NCBI RefSeq assembly: GCF_004924335.1
Contig: NZ_CP024633.1
Coordinates: forward strand, 2,914,001 to 2,978,000
Source of the DNA: Mycobacteroides salmoniphilum
Lineage (GTDB): Bacteria; Actinomycetota; Actinomycetes; Mycobacteriales; Mycobacteriaceae
Length of the DNA stretch: 64,000 bases
Reading direction: 5' to 3'
Numbering within the stretch: position 1 is the first letter of the stretch; the number at the start of each line of letters is the position of its first letter. Of this stretch, positions 41,970-52,990 are shown piece by piece. The notes beneath the pieces were generated by a model. The model did not search any database and had not been told where the DNA came from. It saw only the letters and a program-made list of their open reading frames with translations. Made by a program: the position numbers and the translations under genes.

Positions 41970-44900
41970 TTATGACGATGCGACTTCGGATTCCTGCTCG
42001 GCCAACTTGTCGTACAGGTGCGACGCCAAGGAACGCACTGTCGACACATCGGCCGGGCCGATACGGACGCCGGTGTCCGCCTGGATACGGGTACGAATTT
42101 CCAGATTGCCCAACGAGTCCAGGCCGTAATCCGGGAGGGACCGGTCCGGGTCGATGGAGCGACGCAGCACCAGGCCAACCTGCTCGGCGACCAACTTCCG
42201 CAGCCGAGTCGGCCACTCCTCACGAGGCAGGGCGTTGAGCTCGTCGAGGAACTTGTTTGTCTCCGTTTGAGTTTGACTCACATCCCGGAACGCCTGCGCA
42301 AACGGACTGCGCTCGACGAAGTCGGACAGCCACGAGATCCCGGCCATCGGCGCATAGGCGGTGTAAGCCCGGTTGTGCCGAAGCACAGTGTCGAAGGCGT
42401 AGGCACCCTCATCCGGGAGGATGGCCGCATCCGCGTTCTGGGCCAGGTGGGTGCCCTGCCCGATCTCCGACCAGGCACCCCAGGCGATGACGGTCGCCGG
42501 TAGGCCCTGTGCACGTCGCCAGTGTGTGAATCCGTCGAGCCAGCTGTTGGCCGCGGCGTAGGCACCCTGTCCGGGGGAGCCCACCAGCGCCGCGATCGAC
42601 GAGAAGGAGCAGAACCAGTCCAGAGGCTGATCGGCGGTGGCCTCGTGCAGGTTCCAGGCACCATGCACCTTGGGCCGCCAGTCACCACGGTCGATCAGCT
42701 CGTCGGTGATGTTGGCGAGCGTGGCATCGTGCACCAACGCCGCGGCGTGCAGCACGCCGCGCACGGGCTTTCCGGTCTCCGTGGCAGCAGCCACCAGAAG
42801 CTGTGCCGTCTCCGGCTCCGCGATATCGCCGAGCACCACATCGATCTCGATGCCGCTGTGCCGGATCTGCTCGATAACTTCCAGCGCTTCGGGCTTCGGG
42901 GCGCTGCGACCGTTGAGGATGATCCGCCCGCACCCGGCCGCCGCCAGCTTCCTCGCCAGGAACAGGCCCAGCCCGCCGAGGCCACCGGTGATCACGTACG
43001 CACCCTCCCGACGGAACGCCGGCGCATGCGACGCGGGGATCACCGCGTTGACCTCTCCCGCCTGCGGCAGGTCCAGAACGAGCTTTCCGGTATGTCCCGC
43101 AGCACCCATCACGCGGATCGACTCGGCGGCGTCCTGCAAGGGAGATGACGAGATCTCCGGCAAGGGAAGCACTCCGTCCGCCATCTGCTGATACAGAGCG
43201 GTGAGCGTCCGGTAGATCGCTTCCGGCCGCGTCTTCGCCACGAGGACGAGATCGACGGCATGGAACGACAGGTTGCGGCGGAATGGGAACAGACCCAGCC
43301 GGGTGTCACCGTAGATATCGCGCTTGCCGATCTCGATGAAGCGGCCGCCGAAGCTCAGCAGTTCCACACCTGCCCGCTGCGCGGCACCGGTGAGCGAGTT
43401 GAGCACGATGTCGACCCCGTAACCGTCGGTATCGCGGCGGATCAGCTCGGCGAACTCCGAGCTGCGGGAATCGTAGACGTGCTTGATTCCCCAGCTGCGC
43501 AATAGTTCCCGTCGTTCCGTGCTGCCCGCAGTGGCGTAGATCTCTGCCCCGGCGGCGCGCGCGATGGCAATGGCTGCCTGCCCGACACCACCGGTGCCGG
43601 AATGGATCAGCACCTTGTCGCGCGCGGAGATCCTGGCCAGCTCGTGCAGCCCGTACCACGCGGTGACGTGCGCACCCGGGACAGCGGCCGCCTCCCTATC
43701 GGGCACCTCCGCCGGAAGGGTCGCGGCAAGGTTCGCATCGACCACGACGAAGCTTCTCCAGGCACCGGTGGTCGTCATACCGCCGACCCGGTCACCAACG
43801 AGATGCTGGGTGACTCCCGCCCCGACGGCAGTCACCACACCCGCGAAGTCGACGCCCAGCTCCTGCCGGCCTTCGAAACTCGAGTATCGGCCGTACACAT
43901 TCAGCACGTCGGCGAAGTTGATGCTGGTGGCCGTGACGGATACCTCGATCTCTCCCGGCCCAGGCGCGACTCGGTCGAAAGCGACAAATCCGAGCGACTG
44001 CAGATCGCCGGGCGTGCGAACCTCGAACCGCACGCCCTCGTTGTTTGGTGTCGCAACGGTGCTGCGCCAATCGTCGGGGCCGAGCGGACCCAGGTTCAGA
44101 CGCGCCCGGTACCAGTGGTCGCCACGCCACGCGGTCTCGTCCTCTTCCGAGCCGGAGACCAGCTCGCCCGCCACGTTCTGGGCTGCGGTCTGGCCGTCGA
44201 CATCGATGTGCGTGACGCGCAAGTGCGGATACTCGGCACCGATGACACGCACCAGGCCCCGCAATCCGGCCTGCTCCAAGTTGGTCACATCGCCGGGCGC
44301 GACCGTCTGTGCGTTGCGAGTCAGGACATATAGCCGTGGCGGCTCGCCCGGCAGGTCCACCAATTCTCGGGTTATCCGCACCAGATGCCGAACCTGGTCC
44401 GCACCTTGCACGGCGACCCGATCCGCACCGCCGTCGGCCCCCGGGGCCGTCACGACGAGCACGCCGTCGAATCCACCGAACTCCAGCTGGTCATACAGAA
44501 GTTTCAGCGCCGCAACACGATCGGTGTTCGGGCGCCACTGGATCAGCGCCACCTCACTGTCGCGGAGCTTGAGTGAATCGATCAGCTCCGTCGCCCACGG
44601 GTCCACGGTCTCACCCGTGCTGACCAGCAGCCACCGGCGCGGGGCGTCCGATACCGCCTCGGGTAACCGCTGCTGCTGCCACTCGATCGCCAGCAGCCGG
44701 TTGTTGAGCAGCTGATCACGCTGCTCGTCAACGGAGGCTCCGGTACCAAAGCGGAAGCCCCGCACAGCAACCAGGACGGTGCCGTGCTCGTCCAGCAGAT
44801 CGATATCGGCTTCCACCTCGGTCGCACTCACCGTGGTCACCCTGGTGTAGCAGTACTGGGTGGAACGCGCGGATTCGTATGCGTGCAGACTGCGCACACC

Positions 44901-47900
44901 CTTGGGAAGCGGTAGCGCATTCTTGCTGGCTTCCTGGACATCCGGGAGCGCGATCACCGATTGGAAGCACGCGTCCAGAAGTGCGGGATGAACGATGTAG
45001 CTGCCCTGTTGCGCCCGAACCGTCCGGGGCAGCGAGACTTCCGCCAGCACCGACCTGACGGACTCGTCGCCGCGGTATGCCGCGGCCAGGCCCTGGAAGG
45101 CCGGTCCGTACTGGACTCCCCTCTCGTCGAACGACTCTCGTAGCTCGTCCCCCGCCGCGCGATGAGGGTGCTCCGCGCGCAAGACAGCCAGGTCGTACGT
45201 CACGGGCGTGTCGGACGCGCCGCCACTGCCCAAGACCGCCGTGGCGCGTTTGGCGGTATCGCCGTCGTCATGGGTTTCCACCACGAACTCGATCACGTCC
45301 GGGGACTTCACCGTGCCCGTCGCCGAGATCGGTGTCGCCTCCCCCAGCGTCAGCAGTTGCTCAAACGAAACATCCTCTACCACAGCGCCTTCACCGAACA
45401 CGGCGACGGAGGCCGAGAGCGCCATCTCGCAGTAGGCGGCACCTGGGTACACCGCGACATGACGGACCTGATGGTCGGCGATCCACGGCTGCGCCGCCGT
45501 GCCGACATCGGCCTGCCAGATGTAGCGCTCCGGTTCCTCGGTCAACCGCACATGTGCGCCGAGTAGCGGGTGAACGGCCACGGTGTGACCGCCCTGGCCC
45601 GACTGCGTCTGCGCGGACAGATCCAACAGATATGACTGGCGAGTCCAGCTGGGCAGCGGCACGTCCACCAGTTGCCCGGATGGATACAGCACCGAGAAGT
45701 CCACGGCGCCGCCCGCCGTATATAGATCTCCCACAAAGTCTCGGAGCCCATGCGGCAGCTCTTGCTCGCGGCGCATAGCAGCCAGCGCGACCATCGGGAT
45801 TTCCACGCTGCGCGCGGTTTGTTCCGCCGGATAGACCAGCAGCGGGTGCGGTGCCAGCTCACCGAAAACGCGATACCCGTCGTCCAGCGCCGCCTGCACC
45901 GCAGCTGCGAAGCGGACGGTGTGGCGCAGGTTGTCCACCCAATAATCGGCATCCATGATTGGCTTTTCGCGCGGGTCGAACGCGACCGAAGAGTACAGCG
46001 GCACAACGGGTGCCCGCGGCGTGAGATCTTCGAGGGCATCGGCGAGGTCATCAAGGATGGGGTCCACCTGTGGTGAATGCGAAGCGACGTCAACCGCCAC
46101 CTCGCGGGCCATCAAACCGCGATCCGACCATTCGGCGATCAGCCGGCGAACCGTTTCCGTGGCTCCACCGACAACTGTGGACTGCGGCGAGGCGACCACG
46201 GCCAGCACGACATCGTGAATCTCTCGGTCGGCCAGCTCGGTCACGACCTGCTGAGCCGGCAGGTCGACGGACGCCATGGCACCGGCGCCCGAGATCCTCA
46301 GCATCAATTGGGAACGACGGCAGATGACCTTGACGCCGTCTTCCAGTGACAACGCCTCGGACACGACAGCCGCGGCGACCTCGCCCATCGAATGCCCGAT
46401 CACCGCGCCCGGGGTGACCCCGTAGGACACCATCGTGGCGGCCAGCGACACCTGCATGGCGAACAACGTCGGCTGGACACGATCGATACCCGTAACCGTC
46501 TCCGGCGCCGAGACCGCCTCGGTCACCGAGAACCCGGATTCCGCAGCGATCAGGGGTTCGAGGCGCGCGATAGTCGCGGCGAATACCGGTTCCTTGCTGA
46601 GTAGTTCGGCACCCATGCCGGCCCATTGCGAGCCCTGACCCGAGAACAACCACACCGGGCCCCGATCATCCTGCGCCACAGCGGCCGGGTAGGGAGCCTC
46701 GCCCTCGGCAATGGTGCGCAACGCATCAATCAGCTCTTCAGCTCCGCTGGCCACCACCGAGGTACGCACCGACCGGTGCGCCCTTCGACGCGCCAGGGTG
46801 TACCCGACATCGCCGAGAGCCAGGTCAGGCCGCTCGGCCACCCACTCGGCCAAACTGCCTGCAGTTCGTCGTAACTCCTCGGCGGACGTCGACGACACCG
46901 GGAAGATGAGCTGCGATCCGAGCGGTGACTCTGTCGCGGGGGCTTCGGGCGAGTCCACGGGCGGAGCCTGCTCCACCACCGCGTGCACATTGGAGCCCGA
47001 CATTCCGTATGCCGATACCCCGGCCCGCCGCGGGCCCTCAATGTTCCCAGGCCAGGGAATAACCGATTGCGGCACAAAAAGGTTCGTTGCGACACCGGCG
47101 AGCTTGTCGGGGATCCCGGTGAAATGCAGGTTCGGCGGAATCACGCCATGCTCCACCGCAAGAATGATCTTCATCAGCCCCAGCGCACCTGCCGCCGACA
47201 TGGTGTGTCCAAAGTTGGTCTTCACCGACCCCACCGCACAGGGCCCATCGACTCCATACACCTGCGCCAGGCCCGTGTATTCGATGGGATCACCGACAGG
47301 TGTACCAGTGCCGTGCGCTTCGATCAGCCCGACGGTGTTGGCGTCCACACCCGCGGCCGCCAGCGCGGTGCGGCATGCGGCAGCCTGCGCGTCCGAGGAC
47401 GGGGTCGACTGATTCACGGTGCGCCCATCCTGATTCGATGCCGTACCCCGCACCACCGCCAAGATCCGGTCCCCGTCGCGCACCGCATCGTCCAGCCGCT
47501 TCAGCAGGATCATGACGCAGCCCTCGGACATCACGAAACCGTCTGCCTCCCCCGTGAAGGTGTGGCAGGCTCCGGTCGGAGAGAGCATGCGCTGCTGCGA
47601 GGCACCGACATACCTACGCGGCTCCAAGACCAGGTTGACGCCGCCGGCCAGTACCAGATCACTTTCGCCTGCCGCCAGGCTCTGGCACCCCATATGCACC
47701 GTCGCCAACCCCGCGGCGCACCCGGCATCGACCGTCAATGACGGTCCATGCACACCCAGGGCGTACGAGATACGCCCCGATGCCATGCAGAAGTTTGTAC
47801 CGGCGAATCCGTAGGGACCGCCGAGATCCGCCGCATCCGCAGCCACCAGCTGATAGTCATTGTGCGTTACCCCCACGAATACCCCGGTCTGTGAGCCGGC

Positions 47901-48251
47901 AAGGTTCCGCGGATCTAGGCCCGCATGTTCTACTGCCTGCCAAGATGTTTCGAGCAACACGCGATGTTGAGGATCGATCGAGACGGCCTCACGCTCGTTG
48001 ATGCTGAAGAAGTCCGCATCGAAGCCGCCGACGTCCTCCAGGAAGGCCCCCCATTTAGAAGGAGACTTGCCCGGTACACCGGATTCGGGGTCGTAGTACT
48101 CACTCAAGTCCCAGCGCGCGGGGGGCACCTCGGTAATGAAGTCCTCGCCGCGCAACAGCGCCTGCCAGAAATGTTCGGGTGACTCGATCCCACCCGGGAG
48201 CCGGCACCCCATTCCGATAACTGCAACTGGGGTCACAGACGCGTTTTTCAT
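41970..48251 (-). CDS. Fully reducing type I polyketide synthase (Mas/Pks2-like)
   Basis: This 2,093-residue PKS has the order KS (8-430; Cys178, His313, His349), AT (530-830; Ser621 in [11 protein letters not shown] at 722-726), DH (890-1170; His927), ER (about 1440-1740; GTGGVGQ near 1555), KR (about 1750-1930; [13 protein letters not shown]) and ACP (Ser2046 in DSLGN). The architecture and length are those of iterative Mas/Pks2 enzymes that make methyl-branched fatty acids from methylmalonyl-CoA, consistent with VASH in AT. There is no thioesterase. Oddities: the KS site reads DAGCAAG rather than DTACSSS, and the DH motif is HxxxHxxxxP. Start ATG 48251 follows GAGGAGG by 10 bases. Confidence 0.93.
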   Translation of the reverse strand: MKNASVTPVAVIGMGCRLPGGIESPEHFWQALLRGEDFITEVPPARWDLSEYYDPESGVPGKSPSKWGAFLEDVGGFDADFFSINEREAVSIDPQHRVLLETSWQAVEHAGLDPRNLAGSQTGVFVGVTHNDYQLVAADAADLGGPYGFAGTNFCMASGRISYALGVHGPSLTVDAGCAAGLATVHMGCQSLAAGESDLVLAGGVNLVLEPRRYVGASQQRMLSPTGACHTFTGEADGFVMSEGCVMILLKRLDDAVRDGDRILAVVRGTASNQDGRTVNQSTPSSDAQAAACRTALAAAGVDANTVGLIEAHGTGTPVGDPIEYTGLAQVYGVDGPCAVGSVKTNFGHTMSAAGALGLMKIILAVEHGVIPPNLHFTGIPDKLAGVATNLFVPQSVIPWPGNIEGPRRAGVSAYGMSGSNVHAVVEQAPPVDSPEAPATESPLGSQLIFPVSSTSAEELRRTAGSLAEWVAERPDLALGDVGYTLARRRAHRSVRTSVVASGAEELIDALRTIAEGEAPYPAAVAQDDRGPVWLFSGQGSQWAGMGAELLSKEPVFAATIARLEPLIAAESGFSVTEAVSAPETVTGIDRVQPTLFAMQVSLAATMVSYGVTPGAVIGHSMGEVAAAVVSEALSLEDGVKVICRRSQLMLRISGAGAMASVDLPAQQVVTELADREIHDVVLAVVASPQSTVVGGATETVRRLIAEWSDRGLMAREVAVDVASHSPQVDPILDDLADALEDLTPRAPVVPLYSSVAFDPREKPIMDADYWVDNLRHTVRFAAAVQAALDDGYRVFGELAPHPLLVYPAEQTARSVEIPMVALAAMRREQELPHGLRDFVGDLYTAGGAVDFSVLYPSGQLVDVPLPSWTRQSYLLDLSAQTQSGQGGHTVAVHPLLGAHVRLTEEPERYIWQADVGTAAQPWIADHQVRHVAVYPGAAYCEMALSASVAVFGEGAVVEDVSFEQLLTLGEATPISATGTVKSPDVIEFVVETHDDGDTAKRATAVLGSGGASDTPVTYDLAVLRAEHPHRAAGDELRESFDERGVQYGPAFQGLAAAYRGDESVRSVLAEVSLPRTVRAQQGSYIVHPALLDACFQSVIALPDVQEASKNALPLPKGVRSLHAYESARSTQYCYTRVTTVSATEVEADIDLLDEHGTVLVAVRGFRFGTGASVDEQRDQLLNNRLLAIEWQQQRLPEAVSDAPRRWLLVSTGETVDPWATELIDSLKLRDSEVALIQWRPNTDRVAALKLLYDQLEFGGFDGVLVVTAPGADGGADRVAVQGADQVRHLVRITRELVDLPGEPPRLYVLTRNAQTVAPGDVTNLEQAGLRGLVRVIGAEYPHLRVTHIDVDGQTAAQNVAGELVSGSEEDETAWRGDHWYRARLNLGPLGPDDWRSTVATPNNEGVRFEVRTPGDLQSLGFVAFDRVAPGPGEIEVSVTATSINFADVLNVYGRYSSFEGRQELGVDFAGVVTAVGAGVTQHLVGDRVGGMTTTGAWRSFVVVDANLAATLPAEVPDREAAAVPGAHVTAWYGLHELARISARDKVLIHSGTGGVGQAAIAIARAAGAEIYATAGSTERRELLRSWGIKHVYDSRSSEFAELIRRDTDGYGVDIVLNSLTGAAQRAGVELLSFGGRFIEIGKRDIYGDTRLGLFPFRRNLSFHAVDLVLVAKTRPEAIYRTLTALYQQMADGVLPLPEISSSPLQDAAESIRVMGAAGHTGKLVLDLPQAGEVNAVIPASHAPAFRREGAYVITGGLGGLGLFLARKLAAAGCGRIILNGRSAPKPEALEVIEQIRHSGIEIDVVLGDIAEPETAQLLVAAATETGKPVRGVLHAAALVHDATLANITDELIDRGDWRPKVHGAWNLHEATADQPLDWFCSFSSIAALVGSPGQGAYAAANSWLDGFTHWRRAQGLPATVIAWGAWSEIGQGTHLAQNADAAILPDEGAYAFDTVLRHNRAYTAYAPMAGISWLSDFVERSPFAQAFRDVSQTQTETNKFLDELNALPREEWPTRLRKLVAEQVGLVLRRSIDPDRSLPDYGLDSLGNLEIRTRIQADTGVRIGPADVSTVRSLASHLYDKLAEQESEVASS

Positions 48252-48289
48252 CTTGCTACGTCCTCCTCGCACACGACAATCTGCCTGGT

Positions 48290-48320
48290 AGTAGAACCGG
48301 AGACAACTAGCAGTAGAACC
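48290..48320. repeat. Direct repeat AGTAGAACC x2 upstream of pks
   Basis: AGTAGAACC occurs at 48290-48298 and again at 48312-48320, exactly 22 bp apart (two helical turns), 39-69 bp upstream of the PKS start codon. This spacing suits a dimeric activator or repressor bound on one DNA face. The binding protein is unknown. Confidence 0.55.
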
Positions 48321-48985
48321 CGACAGACCTAAAGATAAGGTGCGCGAAAGGAATTCGCGACTCGGGAGATCAGGATCACAGTGCCCCCCGTTGAGCCGTC
48401 TCGCGACATCGCACAATGGCCTCTTTCACATCCCTACCCCCGTCCCGCATTAACAGCCCATTGATAGCCGGGAAACAAGGAATTCACAATTACATCGACA
48501 CTTCTAACTATTAGCTCTCTGAACGCATAAGAGCCCATTTGGCCACCTGCGTAGCGTTTCAATGGTCAGGTATTTACCTATTTTCCAAGCTATTTCGCGC
48601 AGCAAAGACTCGGATGCACAGATCATTCACAGCAATTTCCATGGTTTGCTATGAGCGTATATTAAGAGAATATTCAACCCGGCGACCTCTATGAAATATT
48701 TATGCAATTTACTCACCGTGAGCCCAAATTTCCCACGTCTTACGCCGATCAAGATCCAATCCGGCTCCGGATCAACATCTCTGCATACTTATTCATTAGT
48801 TTTGTGACTGGTGAGGCGACCAGGCGCGCCAGGACCCCGGCGACAATCGCCTCGTGACGGGTGCGGCACCGCTCCCCTAGACGAGCCGCCGGGACTCGAC
48901 AGATCACGGCGCCCCACGCAGCCCCATAGTTAGCTCGCTCGTGTCGCGCGCGGAGTCGAAGTGGGGTACCGTCCGGACCATCATG

Positions 48986-49001
48986 CGGAACTTCAGTTCC
49001 G
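48986..49001. promoter_or_regulatory. Palindromic candidate operator upstream of mmpS
   Basis: CGGAAC-TTCA-GTTCCG is a perfect 6-4-6 inverted repeat about 98 bp before the mmpS start. A smaller palindrome GTCCGGAC lies at 48971-48978. The TetR repressor encoded at the end of the same operon is the most likely ligand. The geometry resembles an SOS box but the sequence does not match TCGAAC. Confidence 0.5.
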
Positions 49002-49098
49002 TGTGGGGCAATGACGCCCATCTCGACCAGCTGCGGCAGTTCCAAGACGTAAGACCGTCAGTGCTGTGCCAATCATATTGAGCGCAAAGGGGTTTGGG

Positions 49099-49530
49099 AT
49101 GCTTAGTGTGATAAGACGGATCTGGATGCCGCTGCTGATCGCCGTGATACTGGCAGTCGGCGGATTCGCGGTACTCCGGGTTCGCGGAATTTTCGGCTCG
49201 GACTCCTTCATCTCCTCTGCCGATAACAACGCGAAGGACGCCGTTCCGTACAACCCAAAGACACTCGTATACGAGGTATTTGGAGAACCCGGCGCCATGG
49301 CTGATGTGAACTATTTCAACGAGGATGCGCAGCCGACTCGCGTCGACGCCGTGCAGCTGCCATGGTCATTCAAGATCGTGTCGATCTTGCCGTCATTGAG
49401 CGGAAACATCGTCGCCCAAGGTGACGGCAACCGCATTGGCTGCCGAATCATCGTCAACGGCGAGGTCAAGGTGGAGCGAGTGTCCAACGAGCACAACGCC
49501 TACATCTACTGCCTGGTGAAGTCCGCATGA
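49099..49530 (+). CDS. MmpS-family membrane protein
   Basis: The 143-residue protein has an N-terminal membrane anchor ([21 protein letters not shown]) and the MmpS periplasmic beta domain: [19 protein letters not shown] in the middle and [14 protein letters not shown]...[10 protein letters not shown] at the end. MmpS proteins are partners of MmpL transporters. Start at ATG 49099 is supported by AAAGGGG 6 bases upstream. Stop overlaps the mmpL start (ATGA). Confidence 0.93.
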   Translation: MLSVIRRIWMPLLIAVILAVGGFAVLRVRGIFGSDSFISSADNNAKDAVPYNPKTLVYEVFGEPGAMADVNYFNEDAQPTRVDAVQLPWSFKIVSILPSLSGNIVAQGDGNRIGCRIIVNGEVKVERVSNEHNAYIYCLVKSA

Positions 49531-52355
49531 GGCACAGCGGCGGCGATCGCGCCGCGCGGCCTCCACGGATCGCGCGGGCTATCCGGGCCTTGTCCATCCC
49601 GATCATCCTGTTCTGGCTGGGCATCGCCATCATCCTCAATGTCGTCACGCCCTCCCTTGATGAAGTGGGCAAGGCACATTCGGTATCCATGTCCCCCAAG
49701 GACGCTCCCTCGATGATCGCGATGATGCACACGGGCAAGGTGTTCGGAGAGTTCGACTCCGACAGCTCCGTCATGATCGTGCTCGAGGGCAAGCAGGACC
49801 TGGCAGATGAGGCACACCGCTTCTACGACGAGATCATCAAGAAGCTGAAGGCCGATCCGACCCACGTGCAGCACATCTCCGACTACTGGGGAGACCCGCT
49901 CACCGCCTCCGGCGCCCAGAGTGCCGACGGGAAATCCGCCTACGTTCAGGTGAACCTGGCCGGTGACCAGGGCACAACCTTGGCGAACGAATCCGTCGAT
50001 GCCGTCCGCAAGATCATCGCCGAGACGCCCGGCCCCGATGGTGTGCAGGCGTATGTCACCGGCGGAACAGCCGCGAGCGCCGACACGGGAACGGCCGGCA
50101 ACAAGAGCATGCAGAAGACCACGCTCATCGCGGTAGGCGTCGTCGTCGTGATGCTGCTCTTCGTATACCGCTCGGTGATAACCATGTTTCTGGCGCTGGT
50201 GGTCGTCGGGGTGGAACTGATGGCGGGCCAGGGAGTGGTCGCGACATTGGGCAATCTCAATGTGATCGGGCTGTCGACCTACGCCGTCAGCATGGTCACG
50301 ATGCTGGGCATCGCCGCAGGCACCGACTACGTGATCTTCCTGCTGGGCCGATATCACGAAGCACGCCAGTCCGGAGAAGACCGCGAGGAGGCCTTCTATA
50401 CCGCGTATTCCGGTGTGTCACACGTGATCTTGGGATCTGGGTTGACCATCGTCGGCGCGACGCTGTGCCTGAGCTTGACGCGCCTGCCACTCTTCCGGTC
50501 CATGGGTGTGCCCTGTGCGCTGGTCATTTTCGTCATTGTCGCGGCGGCACTCACCCTGGCTCCCGCGGTGCTGGCGATCGGTAGCCGCTTCGGTCTGTTC
50601 GAGCCCAAACGCAAGCACGACGAGCGCAGCTGGCGGCGTATCGGCGCCGCGGTGGTGCGCTGGCCGGGGCCGATTCTCATTGTGACCATTGGGATTGCAC
50701 TCATCGGGCTACTCACCCTGCCGGGATACACCCCGGGTTATGACGACCGTCAGTACATGCCGGACAACGTGCCCTCGAAAGTCGGCTATGCGGCTGCGGA
50801 ACGGCACTTCTCCCCGGCCAGGATGAACCCCGAAATGCTGATGATCGAAGCGGATCACGACATGCGCAACCCCGCAGACATGTTGGTCATCGACAGAATC
50901 GCCAAGACGGCGTTCCATGCTCGTGGCGTGGGCCGAGTGCAGGCGATCACCCGGCCGCTCGGTACACCGATCGAACACAGCTCGATACCGTTCCAGATCG
51001 GCCTGCAGGGCGCCGGCCAGATCCAGAACATGAAATACATGAAGGACCGCATGGCCGACATGCTGACCATGGCCGATCAAATGGGAACCTTGATCGGCAC
51101 CATGGAACGTGTGTACGACATGATGCGCGAGCTCACCGACATCATGCACGACATGACCGGCCAGATGAAGGTCATGCAAGGCAAGATGCACGACATGCGC
51201 GACCTGATGGCCACTTTCGACGACTTCTTCAGGCCGATTCGCAACTACTTCTACTGGGAAAAGCATTGCGCCGATATCCCGATCTGCTGGGCAAGCCGGA
51301 CGGTGTTCGATGCACTCGACGGCGTGGACGCGATGGTCGAAGACATGGACGGCATGCTGGTGAACATGGACAAGGTCGATGTCCTGATGCCGCGCATGCT
51401 CGCCGAGTTTCCTCCCATGATCGCGATCATGAAGTCCATGCACGGCACGCTGCTGACTATGCACAGCACCATGTCCGGGATCATGAATCAGATGGATGAG
51501 AGCACCAAGAACTCCACCCTGATCGGCAAGTACTTCGACCAAGCCAAGAACGACGACTCGTTCTATCTGCCACCCGAGGTGTTCGAGAACGCCGACTTCA
51601 AACGCGGGTTGAAGATGTTCTTGTCCCCCGACGGGAAGGCCGTCCGGATGACCGTCTCCCATCAAGGGAATCCGGCCTCTGTGGAGGGAATCGCGACCGT
51701 CGGCAATATCAAAGAGGCAGTGGCGGATTCGATCAAGGGCACCCCGCTGGAGAACGCGAAGGTCTACTTGGGAGGAACCGCCGCCGCGAACAAGGACCTG
51801 CAGGAAGGAGCGAAGTACGACCTCATCCTCGCGGGCATCGCGTCACTGTGCCTGATCTTCATCATCATGCTGCTGGTCACCGGCAGCGTGGTCGCGGCTC
51901 TCGTCATTGTCGGCACGGTGGCGGTGTCACTGGGCGCATCCATCGGGGTGTCGGTGCTGATTTGGCAGGACCTGTTGGGCATGGACTTGCATTGGTTCGT
52001 GGTGCCGTTGTCGGTCATCATCCTTTTGGCCGTGGGCTCGGACTACAACCTGCTGCTCATCGCACGTTTCAAGGAGGAGCTGCATGGCGGGCTCAAGACC
52101 GGATTCATCCGGGCCATGGGTGGCAGTGGCAAGGTGGTGACCAACGCGGGCCTCGTGTTCGCATTCACCATGTGCGCCATGGTGGTCAGTGATCTGCGCA
52201 TCGTGGGGCAGCTCGGCACGACGATCGGCCTCGGGCTGCTCTTCGACACACTGATCGTGCGGTCCTTCATGACCCCGGCCATCGCTGCATTGCTTGGCCG
52301 CTGGTTCTGGTGGCCGCTCAACCTCCGCAAATACACCACTGCGCGGACAACATGA
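49527..52355 (+). CDS. MmpL-family RND lipid/drug transporter
   Basis: The 942-residue transporter has two sets of one-plus-five membrane helices and two periplasmic domains. The second carries a long Met-rich helical hairpin (about residues 500-660, many M/D/K heptads) with HCADIPICW at its tip near 580, the coiled-coil insertion of the MmpL4/5 subfamily. Proton-relay type D-Y pairs occur in [16 protein letters not shown] and [16 protein letters not shown]. It is expected to export a lipid, or drugs, with MmpS. Both flanking genes are coupled to it by ATGA overlaps. Confidence 0.93.
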   Translation: MRHSGGDRAARPPRIARAIRALSIPIILFWLGIAIILNVVTPSLDEVGKAHSVSMSPKDAPSMIAMMHTGKVFGEFDSDSSVMIVLEGKQDLADEAHRFYDEIIKKLKADPTHVQHISDYWGDPLTASGAQSADGKSAYVQVNLAGDQGTTLANESVDAVRKIIAETPGPDGVQAYVTGGTAASADTGTAGNKSMQKTTLIAVGVVVVMLLFVYRSVITMFLALVVVGVELMAGQGVVATLGNLNVIGLSTYAVSMVTMLGIAAGTDYVIFLLGRYHEARQSGEDREEAFYTAYSGVSHVILGSGLTIVGATLCLSLTRLPLFRSMGVPCALVIFVIVAAALTLAPAVLAIGSRFGLFEPKRKHDERSWRRIGAAVVRWPGPILIVTIGIALIGLLTLPGYTPGYDDRQYMPDNVPSKVGYAAAERHFSPARMNPEMLMIEADHDMRNPADMLVIDRIAKTAFHARGVGRVQAITRPLGTPIEHSSIPFQIGLQGAGQIQNMKYMKDRMADMLTMADQMGTLIGTMERVYDMMRELTDIMHDMTGQMKVMQGKMHDMRDLMATFDDFFRPIRNYFYWEKHCADIPICWASRTVFDALDGVDAMVEDMDGMLVNMDKVDVLMPRMLAEFPPMIAIMKSMHGTLLTMHSTMSGIMNQMDESTKNSTLIGKYFDQAKNDDSFYLPPEVFENADFKRGLKMFLSPDGKAVRMTVSHQGNPASVEGIATVGNIKEAVADSIKGTPLENAKVYLGGTAAANKDLQEGAKYDLILAGIASLCLIFIIMLLVTGSVVAALVIVGTVAVSLGASIGVSVLIWQDLLGMDLHWFVVPLSVIILLAVGSDYNLLLIARFKEELHGGLKTGFIRAMGGSGKVVTNAGLVFAFTMCAMVVSDLRIVGQLGTTIGLGLLFDTLIVRSFMTPAIAALLGRWFWWPLNLRKYTTARTT

Positions 52356-52990
52356 CGAAAAACACTGCGATTCAACGACAAAGAACACCCGGGCGACTGA
52401 ACAGGTCGTTGGACCTCGCGATCCTGGAGGCGGCATTCATCGTGCTCGCCGAGCAGGGCTACGACGCGATGAGCATGGATGTGATCGCCGCTCGTGCCGG
52501 TGTGGGCAAGGCAGCCATCTACCGGCGTTGGTCTTCGAAGGCCGCACTCACCGCGGATGCGATCCTGCACGGGCGCCCATCACTCGGGAAGCTCGACGAT
52601 GTTCCGGACACCGGGAGCTTGCGCGGCGACTTGCATGCTCTTTACGAGGCAAGGGATTTCGGTGACAACGACATCCTCACTGGCAACCTGCTGGCGGGGA
52701 TCATCGCGGAGGCCGTCAACGACTCCACACTGGCGGCGGCGTTGGATGACCTGCTCCTGTCACAAACCCGGAAGCGGATGGAAGTCGTGTTCGCCCGCGC
52801 CATCCAGCGGGGCGAGATAGCCCGCGACCGCGACCTGTCGCTGGTCTACGACATACCGCTGGGCCTCAGCCTCACTGCCGCCCTCAAAAGAACGGTTATC
52901 GACGAGACGTACATGCGCCGCATGGTCGACGAGGTGATTCTGCCCCTGGTTCAGAGGCCCGTCAGTCCGTCAGGGCACTGCGGGAGCTGA
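52352..52990 (+). CDS. TetR-family repressor
   Basis: The 212-residue regulator has an N-terminal TetR helix-turn-helix ([37 protein letters not shown]) and a C-terminal ligand domain of the TetR_C type used in MmpL regulators. It is the third gene of mmpS-mmpL-tetR, starting inside the mmpL stop (ATGA), so a likely autoregulator of the exporter operon. Its 3' end overlaps that of ctpC by 21 bp in convergent orientation. Confidence 0.9.
   Translation: MTKNTAIQRQRTPGRLNRSLDLAILEAAFIVLAEQGYDAMSMDVIAARAGVGKAAIYRRWSSKAALTADAILHGRPSLGKLDDVPDTGSLRGDLHALYEARDFGDNDILTGNLLAGIIAEAVNDSTLAAALDDLLLSQTRKRMEVVFARAIQRGEIARDRDLSLVYDIPLGLSLTAALKRTVIDETYMRRMVDEVILPLVQRPVSPSGHCGS

Larger units (their letters stand above)
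48252..49098. promoter_or_regulatory. Divergent 850 bp AT-richer control region between pks and mmpS
   Basis: No convincing gene is present. The stretch from about 48440 to 48790 is visibly AT-richer than the rest of the window, with TATATTAAGAGAATATTC near 48657. It should carry promoters for the pks-papA-gap operon (leftward) and mmpS-mmpL-tetR (rightward). Such AT-rich islands are typical targets of the nucleoid protein Lsr2 in mycobacteria; that it binds here is inference. Confidence 0.7.

Noticed and set aside
48749..49045. 98-residue minus-strand frame in the pks-mmpS intergenic region
   Set aside because: No recognisable domain, no ribosome-binding site, and it spans the candidate mmpS operator; more likely chance coding in GC-rich DNA.
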